NCBI GenBank assembly: GCA_021205485.1 | Contig: JAJPXK010000232.1 | Location: forward strand, 1-6,206 | Source of the DNA: Clostridia bacterium | GTDB lineage: Bacteria > Bacillota > Clostridia > Christensenellales > Borkfalkiaceae | Reading direction: 5' to 3' | DNA length: 6,206 bases | Shown here: positions 1-5,976 of the stretch, in pieces | Numbering within the stretch: position 1 is the stretch's first letter | How the letters are laid out: every line of letters starts with the position of its first letter | Translations under genes and position numbers: made by a program | The notes under the pieces: generated by a model | What the model was told of the DNA's origin: nothing | Databases searched by the model: none | What the model saw: only the letters and a program-made list of their open reading frames with translations

Positions 1-58
1 TAACTTCAGTTATCTCCCCGTTTTTATGTTTTATTATAATAATTTGATTTACAACGGG
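1..58. other. Short AT-rich end region, no gene recognised
   Basis: This stretch lies just past the stop codon of the acyltransferase-like gene. It holds a small palindrome (TAACTTCAGTTA, 1-12) and a 6-bp inverted repeat, CCCGTT at 17-22 with AACGGG at 53-58, around a 30-nt AT-rich loop. Neither has a U-tract in the right place for an intrinsic terminator on the minus strand. A terminator for the upstream gene, if present, may lie beyond the window edge. Confidence 0.4.
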
Positions 59-1501
59 CTACATTGCGGCCGTCTTTATAAAGTAATAAAAGGTTTCGTC
101 CTCGCCGTTCGCCCTCATGCCGGCAGATAGAAGCGTATTGCGGCTTTTTACATTCTGTTTATAACACTTTGCAAGAACAGTCTCTACGTCAAGCCCGTAA
201 AAAGCGTACTCCATCGCCGCGAGCAGGGTCTCTTTAGCGTAGCCATTCCCCTCGTATTCGGGCAGCAGCCTGACCCCCGCTTCGCACTCGCCGCGGTAGC
301 CGAAGTTGTGCAGTACAACCTCGCCGACAAGCTTATCATTCAGGAAAATTCCTAAGGGCATCTCCTCTTTCAAGGCAAAGTCCTCCCTTATTCCGTTCAA
401 AAAATATTCGGCGGTAGGCTCGCCCTCAAGGTGGTCCCGCCAGTTGTAGCCCCAGTATTTGTTACGCTCTTTATCGTACTCCAAACGGTAGAAATCCTGT
501 GCGAAAGCCTCGGTAATTTCCCCGATTTTCAGCCTCTCTGTCTCAATTTCAGGCAGTTTTTTCACCTCGTCGATAATCCTGCGGGGCGTCACGCTGTACT
601 TATCCCCGAGGCGTACGGGGTTGTACTGCAATTTAGACTTTCTCAGGCCTCTGTCGCCCGAGTCGTCCTCTCTGTTGATAAAATTAATGCCTTCCGCCGC
701 GTTACGCTTAGCGAACTCGTTGGCCATAACGCAGTAGACGCCTTCGTATTCCGTCAAAGCCTTCTCTACGTGAACGATGAGCGTATCGCCGCACGCCTCG
801 CCTATAGATATTGCAATAAGCTTGCCGCCTACGCGCAGTCCTCCCGCGGCGAGACGCAAAAAGTCTATATGCTTTAAAATGCCGTAAACGCTCTTAAGCT
901 CCTCTTTTGCGATCCTGGTTCCCTTCTCTATCTGCCTGTCCTCAAATTCCTTTAAAAAGGCCGTAATTTCGCCCTCGTCGGCGGAAGTCAGCTCGCAGTA
1001 CTCATAATCGGGATAGAGCTTTTTGAACTTGTTCATATGATTGCGCTGGCCCGAAAACTTCTTGCCGCTGAAGGTTACAAAATCTGACGCGTTGTAAATA
1101 TAGTCGCGCCACCTTCTCGGATTGGTTATAGAAACGTCGGCGCCGTACCTTTTTATAAGTTTGCCTATCTTTTCCTCGGGTACGGCGGCGTAATGCAATC
1201 GGATATGCCTTTCGCGGCACAAAACTTCTATAGCGTCCAGCGATTTATCCTCACTCCCCTCGCCGTCAAGGCTTATAGGGTAGTGGAAATACAGCCTGCC
1301 GCGGAACGTTTCGACAAACACCAGGCACCCCTCTATAAAGGCGTAATATTGCTCAAAATAGGGCTGCCACATTACGTTGAACGCCGCCGAATAGTCGCTT
1401 AAATGCAGCGAACAGTGCGAAAAATACTCCCGCATCAGGGGAATATCCTTTATATCAAACTTTTTAAATTCCTTTAATTTCTCTTCAAAAATAGTGTTCA
1501 T
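59..1501 (-). CDS. DUF2156 domain protein fused to a C-terminal GNAT N-acetyltransferase domain
   Basis: A 480-residue protein with two parts and no predicted signal peptide or membrane segment, so probably cytoplasmic. Residues 1 to about 315 resemble DUF2156, the fold shared with the C-terminal aminoacyl-transfer domain of lysyl-phosphatidylglycerol synthases. Typical blocks are FSGKKFSGQRNHMNKF (144-159), VEKALTEYEGVYCVMANEF (245-263) and the NREDDSGDRGLRKSK block (276-290). Residues about 321-476 are a RimJ/RimL-like GNAT domain with acetyl-CoA-binding motif A (RLLPEYEGNGYAKE, 411-424) and a C-terminal NVKSRNTLLSAGM block (450-462). DUF2156 itself is built from GNAT-like folds, so the protein may amount to three such units. 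The substrate is unknown; transfer of an acyl or aminoacyl group to a small molecule, lipid or protein end is inference. The first ATG is kept because the family's N-terminus begins close to it. The Shine-Dalgarno is weak (GAAAG, 3 nt away), and a terminator hairpin stands just upstream. Confidence 0.85.
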   Translation of the reverse strand: MNTIFEEKLKEFKKFDIKDIPLMREYFSHCSLHLSDYSAAFNVMWQPYFEQYYAFIEGCLVFVETFRGRLYFHYPISLDGEGSEDKSLDAIEVLCRERHIRLHYAAVPEEKIGKLIKRYGADVSITNPRRWRDYIYNASDFVTFSGKKFSGQRNHMNKFKKLYPDYEYCELTSADEGEITAFLKEFEDRQIEKGTRIAKEELKSVYGILKHIDFLRLAAGGLRVGGKLIAISIGEACGDTLIVHVEKALTEYEGVYCVMANEFAKRNAAEGINFINREDDSGDRGLRKSKLQYNPVRLGDKYSVTPRRIIDEVKKLPEIETERLKIGEITEAFAQDFYRLEYDKERNKYWGYNWRDHLEGEPTAEYFLNGIREDFALKEEMPLGIFLNDKLVGEVVLHNFGYRGECEAGVRLLPEYEGNGYAKETLLAAMEYAFYGLDVETVLAKCYKQNVKSRNTLLSAGMRANGEDETFYYFIKTAAM

Positions 1502-1517
1502 ATTCTTTCAATAAGGT

Positions 1518-1547
1518 AAAAAAAGGTACGGCGTCAGACGCCGTACC
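1518..1547 (-). terminator. Rho-independent terminator after parB
   Basis: On the minus strand the hairpin GGTACGGCGT-CTG-ACGCCGTACC (1525-1547) has a perfect 10-bp GC-rich stem with a 3-nt loop and runs straight into seven U residues (1518-1524). It begins 11 nt after the parB stop codon. The plus-strand side has no T-tract, so it acts in one direction only. It should end the parA-parB transcript, but it also lies between parB and the acyltransferase gene, whose start codon follows the U-tract by 16 nt. Confidence 0.9.
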
Positions 1548-1558
1548 CCTTAAACATT

Positions 1559-2473
1559 TTACTTCTGTTTATCTATAATATCAAGTATTTCGGCAATGCG
1601 GTCAAGGTCGTCGCGCGAATAGTAGTCTATGTAAATCCTGCCCTTTTTGTCGTTGCCGATAAGGCTCACTTTTGTGCGGAAAGTAAATCGCATACGCTCC
1701 ACTAAATCTTTAAGTTCTACCGAGGCGAGCGCCCGCTTTTTCTTTTTGCGTTCTTCCAGAACTTCGGGGGGTATATTGTAGGCGCGTACCTTCTTTTCAA
1801 GCTCGCGGACCGAAGACGCGTTCTTTACAACGTCTTTGGCGAAAGCAATCTGGTCTTCGGGGGCCAGGGGAACGAGCGTCCTCGCATGTCCCGCCGAAAG
1901 TTTGCCTTCCTGCACCATCTCTATTACCTCGGGAGTGAGGGTCAAAAGCCTTAAAGTATTGGCGACGGCGGGCCTGGATTTGCCTATGCGTTCGGCAAGT
2001 TCGTCCTGCGTCAGGCGGTAATCGGTCATAAGCTGCTTCATGCCTACAGCCGCTTCTATAGGGTTTAAATCCTCGCGCTGCAAGTTTTCTATTAACGAAA
2101 TTTCCTGTATTTCCCTGGCAGAATAGTTGCGTATTATTACGGGAATAGTCTTTCTGCCCGCGAGTTTAGAGGCCCTGTACCGCCTTTCGCCCGCGATAAT
2201 AAGGTACGTGCCGTCGCCCTCGTCGTTTACGACGATAGGCATAATTACGCCGTGCCGTTTAATGGATTCAGACAGCTCCTTCAAAGCCTGTTCGTCAAAG
2301 TTTTTGCGGGGCTGGTTAGGATTTGCGTGAATGTTGTCAAGCGATATTTCCTGCGCGTTCCTTCTCTCTTCTTCGGTAAACTCAAACGGCTTACCGCTCT
2401 CATAGACGTGCTCGTACGCCGCGTTAGTATCTTCAAACAACGCGTCAAGCCCTTTACCTAATCCTTTTGCCAT
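1559..2473 (-). CDS. parB: Chromosome partitioning protein ParB (Spo0J family), parS-binding CTPase clamp
   Basis: A 304-residue protein, usual for chromosomal ParB. It binds parS DNA near the origin, slides as a CTP-dependent clamp to load condensin, and stimulates ParA ATPase. Visible parts, in order: the N-terminal ParA-contact peptide KGLGKGLDALF (3-13); the N-terminal CTPase domain with NPNQPRKNF (51-59), GERRYRAS (95-102) and ENLQR (129-133), which in this family contact CTP; the helix-turn-helix (about 154-176, KSRPAVANTLRLL); LSAGHARTL (192-200); a lysine-rich linker (242-247); and the C-terminal dimerisation domain (about 252-304). SAGHAR and the absence of an N-terminal membrane-targeting helix favour ParB over its paralogue Noc. 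The ATG start has a perfect GGAGG Shine-Dalgarno (2480-2484) 6 nt upstream. It lies 43 bp after parA and is probably co-transcribed with it; a strong terminator follows. Confidence 0.97.
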   Translation of the reverse strand: MAKGLGKGLDALFEDTNAAYEHVYESGKPFEFTEEERRNAQEISLDNIHANPNQPRKNFDEQALKELSESIKRHGVIMPIVVNDEGDGTYLIIAGERRYRASKLAGRKTIPVIIRNYSAREIQEISLIENLQREDLNPIEAAVGMKQLMTDYRLTQDELAERIGKSRPAVANTLRLLTLTPEVIEMVQEGKLSAGHARTLVPLAPEDQIAFAKDVVKNASSVRELEKKVRAYNIPPEVLEERKKKKRALASVELKDLVERMRFTFRTKVSLIGNDKKGRIYIDYYSRDDLDRIAEILDIIDKQK

Positions 2474-2516
2474 AATTAACCTCCGTTTAGCCTAATCTTT
2501 TACTGTAAAAAGGGTG

Positions 2517-3278
2517 TCACTGTTTGGATAAAAATTCTTCCGTCAAGGCCTTGTAAGCCCTCGCGCCGATGCACTTAGGCTCGTACAGCACGATAGGCTT
2601 GCCGTGGCTCGGGGCCTCGGAAAGGCGTACGTTGCGGGGAATTATAATCTCGTACAGCTTGTTTTTAAAGAACTTCTTTATCTCCGCCGCGATCTGGCGC
2701 GAGACGGTGGCCCTGCCGTCGTATATAGTTATAACCACCCCCTCTATCGTAAGCTGCGGGTTTAAATGCTGCTTTACCATAGAGATGGTGTTCATAAGCT
2801 GGCTTACGCCCTCCAAGGCGTAATATTCGCTTTGCAGGGGAATTATCAGCGAGTCAGAAGCCACCCATGCGTTGATGGTAACAAGCCCTAACGACGGGGG
2901 GCAGTCGATAAATATGTAGTCGTACTTGCCCTTTACTTCCTCCAAGGCTTCCTTTAAAATCTTGTCGCGGTTACGCTTGTACACAAGATCTACCTCCGCC
3001 CCCGACAAGTCGACGTTGGCGGGCAGAATGTCTAAAAGGGGAAGTTCTGTAGGCAGAGTGTTCGCCGAGACCTTCTCGTCTTCGATAAGGACGTTGTACA
3101 CCGACCTTTTTAACGCGCTTTTGGAAAAGCCGAGGCCGGTTGTGGCGTTGCCCTGCGAATCGAGGTCTATAAGAAGCACTTTTTTGCCGAGGTCGGCGCA
3201 GTAAGCGGCCATGTTTACTACGGTGGTGGTCTTGCCTACGCCTCCCTTTTTATTTGTAAAAGAAATTACTTTTGCCAT
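2517..3278 (-). CDS. parA: Chromosome partitioning ATPase ParA (Soj family)
   Basis: A 253-residue Walker-type ATPase, the length of Bacillus Soj and lacking the N-terminal helix-turn-helix of plasmid type Ia ParA. It dimerises on ATP, binds nucleoid DNA non-specifically and is released by ParB, which moves origins apart; Soj also inhibits or activates DnaA according to its oligomeric state. Seen directly: deviant Walker A KGGVGKTT (11-18) with signature lysine K11 and catalytic K16; Walker A' LIDLDSQGNAT (36-46) with D40; Walker B YIFIDCPPSLG (121-131) with D125; and the C-terminal IPRNVRLSEAPSHGKP block (213-228) typical of Soj/MinD relatives. R194 in TVSRQ is a candidate DNA-binding residue by family analogy. 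The ATG start agrees with the conserved N-terminus, with a modest Shine-Dalgarno (AGGG, 3284-3287). A near-parS inverted repeat lies immediately upstream. Confidence 0.97.
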   Translation of the reverse strand: MAKVISFTNKKGGVGKTTTVVNMAAYCADLGKKVLLIDLDSQGNATTGLGFSKSALKRSVYNVLIEDEKVSANTLPTELPLLDILPANVDLSGAEVDLVYKRNRDKILKEALEEVKGKYDYIFIDCPPSLGLVTINAWVASDSLIIPLQSEYYALEGVSQLMNTISMVKQHLNPQLTIEGVVITIYDGRATVSRQIAAEIKKFFKNKLYEIIIPRNVRLSEAPSHGKPIVLYEPKCIGARAYKALTEEFLSKQ

Positions 3279-3298
3279 ATTATCCCTATGCTTTTACA

Positions 3299-3326
3299 GC
3301 GGGAAGTTTCACGGGAAACTTCCCGC
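3299..3326. promoter_or_regulatory. 28-bp inverted repeat with a near-parS core, in front of parA
   Basis: Two perfect 12-bp arms, GCGGGAAGTTTC (3299-3310) and GAAACTTCCCGC (3315-3326), flank the 4-nt loop ACGG. The centre, GTTTCACGGGAAAC (3306-3319), matches the parS core GTTTCACGTGAAAC at 13 of 14 bases; the one difference is T to G at 3314. It fills much of the 57-bp ftsH-parA gap, so ParB bound here could autoregulate parAB or act as an additional loading site. The RNA could also form a hairpin, but no U-tract follows on either strand, so it is not a standard terminator. ParB binding is inferred. Confidence 0.7.
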
Positions 3327-3335
3327 CGCAAGCGG

Positions 3336-5327
3336 TTATTCACCGTATCTTTTGAATGGATTTTCCATATTGGCCGAATCCTGTTCGTCCATATATTTCA
3401 TTACTTCGGTATAGGATTTGCCTTCCATAAGCATATCTACTTCTTCCGAGTAGATAGTCTCCTTTTCGATGAGCACGCGGGCCATATTGTCAAGCGCCGA
3501 ACGGTATTCGGTAAGAATGCTCATCGCCCTGTCATGCTCTTCGTTTATGATGGAGTGCATTTCTTCGTCTATAAGGCGGGCGGTCTCTTCGCTGTAAGCG
3601 TTGTGAGTTTCCATATCCTTGCCTAAAAATACCGTCTGAGAGTTGCTGCCGTAGGTAACAAGCCCTAACTTTTCAGACATGCCCCATTCTGTAACCATCT
3701 TTTTAGCCGTCTCGGTTACCCTTTCAAGGTCGTTGGAAGCGCCCGTTGTAATATCCTTTATTACAAGCTCTTCGGCCGCCCTGCCGCCTAACGCCATGCA
3801 GATAAAATCTTTGAGCTTTTCGCGGCTTACGTGCGAATCGTCGTTGTCGGGCCTGGTCATCGTGTAGCCCGCCGCGTTGCCGCGGGGAATTATAGAAACT
3901 TCCTGAACGGGGTCGCAGTGTTTGCACTTTCTCGCGACGATGGCGTGGCCCGCCTCGTGGTAGGCTGTTATACGCTTGTCGCTCTCGGTTACTATGTGAG
4001 ACTTCTTCTGAGGCCCCATAAGCACCTTGTTTACGCCTTCGTAAAGTTCGGCGTTGCCGATAAATTTCTTGTTGGCCCTCGCGGCGAGTATCGCAGCCTC
4101 GTTTAAGAGGTTTGCAAGGTCCGCACCCGAAAATCCGCTGGTAATCCTCGCTATCGTCTTGAAGTTTACGTCGGGGGCGAGAGGTTTGTTCCTCGCGTGT
4201 ACCTTCAATATCTGCTCCCTGCCCTTTACGTCGGGAAGGTTTACATATATCTGTCTGTCGAACCTGCCGGGACGGGTAAGCGCGGGGTCGAGTATATCCG
4301 ACCTGTTGGTCGCCGCCATAACTATTACGCCCTCGTTGGATTCGAAGCCGTCCATCTGTACAAGAATCTGGTTTAAGGTCTGTTCCCTTTCGTCGTTGCC
4401 GCCGCCGAGGCCTGCCCCTCTGTGCCTGCCTACGGCGTCTATCTCGTCTATGAAAATAATGCAGGGCTGGTTCTTTTTAGCCATATCAAACAGGTCGCGC
4501 ACGCGGGACGCGCCTATACCTACATACATTTCAACGAAGTCAGAACCAGATACCGAGAAGAAGGGAACGCCCGCCTCGCCGGCTACCGCCTTGGCGAACA
4601 GCGTTTTACCTGTTCCCGGAGGGCCTACCAAAAGCACGCCCTTAGGTATCCTGGCGCCTAAGTCAGAGAACTTCTTAGGCTGTTTTAAAAACTCCACTAC
4701 TTCTGCAAGCTCAAGCTTTTCTTCCTCGGCTCCCGCAACGTCGGTAAAGCGCACCTTGATGTTGGTGGAGACGCGGGCCTTGCTCCTCGCGAAGCTGTTG
4801 CCCTTGGCGCCGCCGCCCTCCGCCGAACGGATTATAAGCCAGAAAATTACGCACAACACTATTATCATTACGAACGACATTATGGAGGAGAGGTAACTTC
4901 CCGAGTTAGGGTCGGAATATTCGGTGGTAATTCCATAACTCTTCCATATTACATTAAGTTCGCTGTAGCTATACAGGTTAGGGCCTGTGGTCGTATACGT
5001 TTTGCTGCCGGCCGAATAGCCGGTGTAATTATACGTGTCGTACACGATGCTGTAGATTATCGTGTCGGCGTCAATATTCTCAGTATCGCTTGTCAGGTTG
5101 CCCTCGCTATCAAGAACGTATACCGTAACGGTGCCGTCGTCATTTGTGACGGGTTTGCCGTTTGAATCGGTTTCAACGACGCGGACATAATTGTCAACAT
5201 AACCTTCGAACACGTCCCACGTCACAGGGGATCCCGAGTTCAACATTGTGGATAAAACTATCGCTACGACCGCAACAGCGAGCACGGCGATAATTACCCA
5301 CATTACAATTTTGCCTTTTTTACTCAA
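3336..5327 (-). CDS. ftsH: ATP-dependent zinc metalloprotease FtsH
   Basis: A 663-residue membrane-anchored AAA+ protease, which forms hexamers that extract and degrade membrane and short-lived cytosolic proteins. Parts, in order: transmembrane segment 1 (about 8-29); an extracytoplasmic domain (about 30-146); transmembrane segment 2 (about 147-167); the AAA+ domain with Walker A GPPGTGKT (235-242), pore loop FVEMYVG (264-270), Walker B IIFIDEID (290-297) and the second region of homology NRSDILDPALTRPGRFDR (341-358) carrying arginine fingers R352 and R355; then the M41 protease domain with HEAGH (457-461) and probable third zinc ligand D533 in SNDLERVT. All catalytic residues are present. 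The extracytoplasmic domain (about 117 residues) looks longer than the 70-80 usual in E. coli or Bacillus and is rich in Asp/Asn-Gly turns. The TTG start is chosen because AAAGGAG lies 7 nt upstream; the first in-frame ATG is codon 9, too far from that site. Confidence 0.98.
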   Translation of the reverse strand: MSKKGKIVMWVIIAVLAVAVVAIVLSTMLNSGSPVTWDVFEGYVDNYVRVVETDSNGKPVTNDDGTVTVYVLDSEGNLTSDTENIDADTIIYSIVYDTYNYTGYSAGSKTYTTTGPNLYSYSELNVIWKSYGITTEYSDPNSGSYLSSIMSFVMIIVLCVIFWLIIRSAEGGGAKGNSFARSKARVSTNIKVRFTDVAGAEEEKLELAEVVEFLKQPKKFSDLGARIPKGVLLVGPPGTGKTLFAKAVAGEAGVPFFSVSGSDFVEMYVGIGASRVRDLFDMAKKNQPCIIFIDEIDAVGRHRGAGLGGGNDEREQTLNQILVQMDGFESNEGVIVMAATNRSDILDPALTRPGRFDRQIYVNLPDVKGREQILKVHARNKPLAPDVNFKTIARITSGFSGADLANLLNEAAILAARANKKFIGNAELYEGVNKVLMGPQKKSHIVTESDKRITAYHEAGHAIVARKCKHCDPVQEVSIIPRGNAAGYTMTRPDNDDSHVSREKLKDFICMALGGRAAEELVIKDITTGASNDLERVTETAKKMVTEWGMSEKLGLVTYGSNSQTVFLGKDMETHNAYSEETARLIDEEMHSIINEEHDRAMSILTEYRSALDNMARVLIEKETIYSEEVDMLMEGKSYTEVMKYMDEQDSANMENPFKRYGE

Positions 5328-5334
5328 AACTTAG

Positions 5335-5341
5335 CTCCTTT
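5335..5341 (-). promoter_or_regulatory. Shine-Dalgarno site fixing the TTG start of ftsH
   Basis: On the minus strand AAAGGAG (5341 to 5335) lies 7 nt before TTG at 5325-5327. No ATG or GTG is closer. Starting at the next ATG would leave the site more than 30 nt away and remove the basic residues SKKGK before the first membrane segment. A GGGC-ATAAA-GCCC hairpin (5345-5357) sits just upstream and leaves the site unpaired. Confidence 0.85.
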
Positions 5342-5381
5342 AAAGGGCTTTATGCCCATAAATTTCTTCAAAGTCGGTCTC

Positions 5382-5424
5382 GGCGGCAAAGCCAATAAGG
5401 TCCGCGTAAACCTATATTGCCGCC
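5382..5424 (-). promoter_or_regulatory. Possible structured 5' leader of ftsH mRNA
   Basis: Within the roughly 120-nt leader between the proposed promoter and the ftsH start, GGCGGCAA (5424 to 5417) can pair perfectly with TTGCCGCC (5389 to 5382). The 27-nt interior contains a smaller AGGT/ACCT hairpin. An 8-bp direct repeat GCCAATAA (5391-5398 and 5422-5429 on the plus strand), 31 bp apart, overlaps the structure. No known riboswitch class is recognised; it could be a regulatory RNA fold or a chance repeat. Confidence 0.35.
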
Positions 5425-5456
5425 AATAATATATAAATTATATTAAACCTTTTATA

Positions 5457-5485
5457 ATTCTACCACAAAAAATTTCTATTATCAA
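5457..5485 (-). promoter_or_regulatory. Sigma-A-type promoter for ftsH (and probably parA-parB)
   Basis: Reading the minus strand, the -35 box TTGATA (5485 to 5480, 5 of 6) and -10 box TAGAAT (5462 to 5457, 5 of 6) are separated by exactly 17 nt. Transcription would start near 5450, giving a leader of about 120 nt before the ftsH TTG. A second TATAAT (5442 to 5437) lies downstream but lacks a good -35 at the right distance. No comparable promoter was seen in the short ftsH-parA or parA-parB gaps. Confidence 0.7.
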
Positions 5486-5624
5486 GTATTTAGCGTCTGT
5501 TTCGCAGTCTATCACTCAATTTTTATTTGTTTTTCATTGTATTTTAAAAGCACACAACTATTCGTAAAATATCCAAAATTAGCAATTTTTAGCTATGCGT
5601 CTGCTGGAATTTTATGGTAAAAAT

Positions 5625-5640
5625 TGTTTCATATGAAACA
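5625..5640. promoter_or_regulatory. parS-like palindrome with CATATG centre
   Basis: TGTTTCATATGAAACA is a perfect 16-bp palindrome. It matches the parS consensus TGTTTCACGTGAAACA at 14 of 16 positions, differing only in the two central bases (CG to TA). It lies 43 bp, centre to centre, from the near-perfect parS at 5668-5683. It may be a second, weaker ParB site or the operator of another regulator. Confidence 0.6.
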
Positions 5641-5667
5641 TTCAGCCAAAAATTTTGCCGATTATCT

Positions 5668-5683
5668 TGTTTCACGTGAAACT
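5668..5683. promoter_or_regulatory. parS: parS site (ParB-binding centromere)
   Basis: TGTTTCACGTGAAACT matches the conserved bacterial parS 16-mer at 15 of 16 positions; the 14-bp core GTTTCACGTGAAAC (5669-5682) is perfect. The cognate parA and parB genes lie 2.4 kb and more to the left, and the first DnaA box begins 16 bp to the right. This is the expected origin-proximal ParB nucleation site. Confidence 0.92.
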
Positions 5684-5698
5684 GATAACGCCCGATTT

Positions 5699-5781
5699 TG
5701 TGTATAAGTGGATAACTTTCCATAATTTATGTGGATAAAATTGTGGATTACCGTTAAAATTACTGTTGAAAAAGTGGATAA
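5699..5781 (-). other. oriC: oriC DnaA-box cluster
   Basis: Five 9-mers fit the DnaA box TTATNCACA, all pointing the same way (read on the minus strand): TTATACACA (5699-5707), TTATCCACT (5707-5715), TTATCCACA (5730-5738, perfect), TAATCCACA (5742-5750) and TTATCCACT (5773-5781). Weaker relatives lie at 5809-5817 (TTATCAATA) and 5933-5941 (TTATCAACT). So dense a cluster in a gene-free, AT-rich gap next to parS and parAB marks a replication origin where DnaA-ATP would assemble. The dnaA gene itself is not in the window; in Firmicutes it would normally be close by. Confidence 0.88.
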
Positions 5782-5976
5782 TTTTAAGTAAAACAGTCCA
5801 CATAACAGTATTGATAAACTTATTTTAGCACGATTTGCACACTAATACAAGTATTTTGTGTAATTATTTTGCAAAAGACACTTAAAAATATTGCCAATAG
5901 CAAAATTTTATACTGTTGACAAGTTAGTAAAAAGTTGATAACTTTTTTGAATATAGTTAATTTTAAGGCAAAAACA
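5782..5976. other. AT-rich candidate DNA unwinding element of oriC
   Basis: From 5821 to 6000 the GC content is only about a quarter by hand count, far below the neighbouring coding DNA. The stretch directly follows the strong DnaA boxes, is gene-free and is rich in A and T runs. Weak DnaA-box-like sites (5809-5817, 5933-5941) are scattered in it. It is the most likely place for strand opening, but the AT-rich DNA at 5521-5640 on the other side of the boxes is an alternative, and the box orientation does not settle this by eye. Confidence 0.5.

Noticed and set aside
1..58. CCCGTT/AACGGG inverted repeat as a terminator of the acyltransferase gene
   Set aside because: It has short 6-bp arms and a 30-nt loop, and no U-tract follows on the minus strand.
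431..877. Open frame of 148 codons on the plus strand
   Set aside because: It is antisense to the DUF2156-GNAT gene, whose motifs are intact. No supporting promoter or family signature was seen.
1559..2473. Identification as Noc rather than ParB
   Set aside because: The SAGHAR block, the KGLGKGLDALF ParA-contact peptide, the partner parA just upstream and the canonical parS nearby all favour ParB.
3299..3326. Hairpin as an intrinsic terminator of ftsH
   Set aside because: The stem is strong but no U-tract follows on the minus strand (the sequence after it is TGTAAAAGC) or on the plus strand. The parS-like core explains the symmetry better.
4054..4896. Open frame of 280 codons on the plus strand
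   Set aside because: It lies wholly antisense to the clearly conserved FtsH AAA+ and protease region, and its translation resembles no family known to me. It is a shadow of ftsH codon usage.
5916..5944. TTGACA at 5916-5921 as a plus-strand promoter
   Set aside because: The -35 is perfect, but the hexamer 17 nt later (TAACTT) matches only 3 of 6 and the next TATAGT is 30 nt away. No downstream gene is confirmed.
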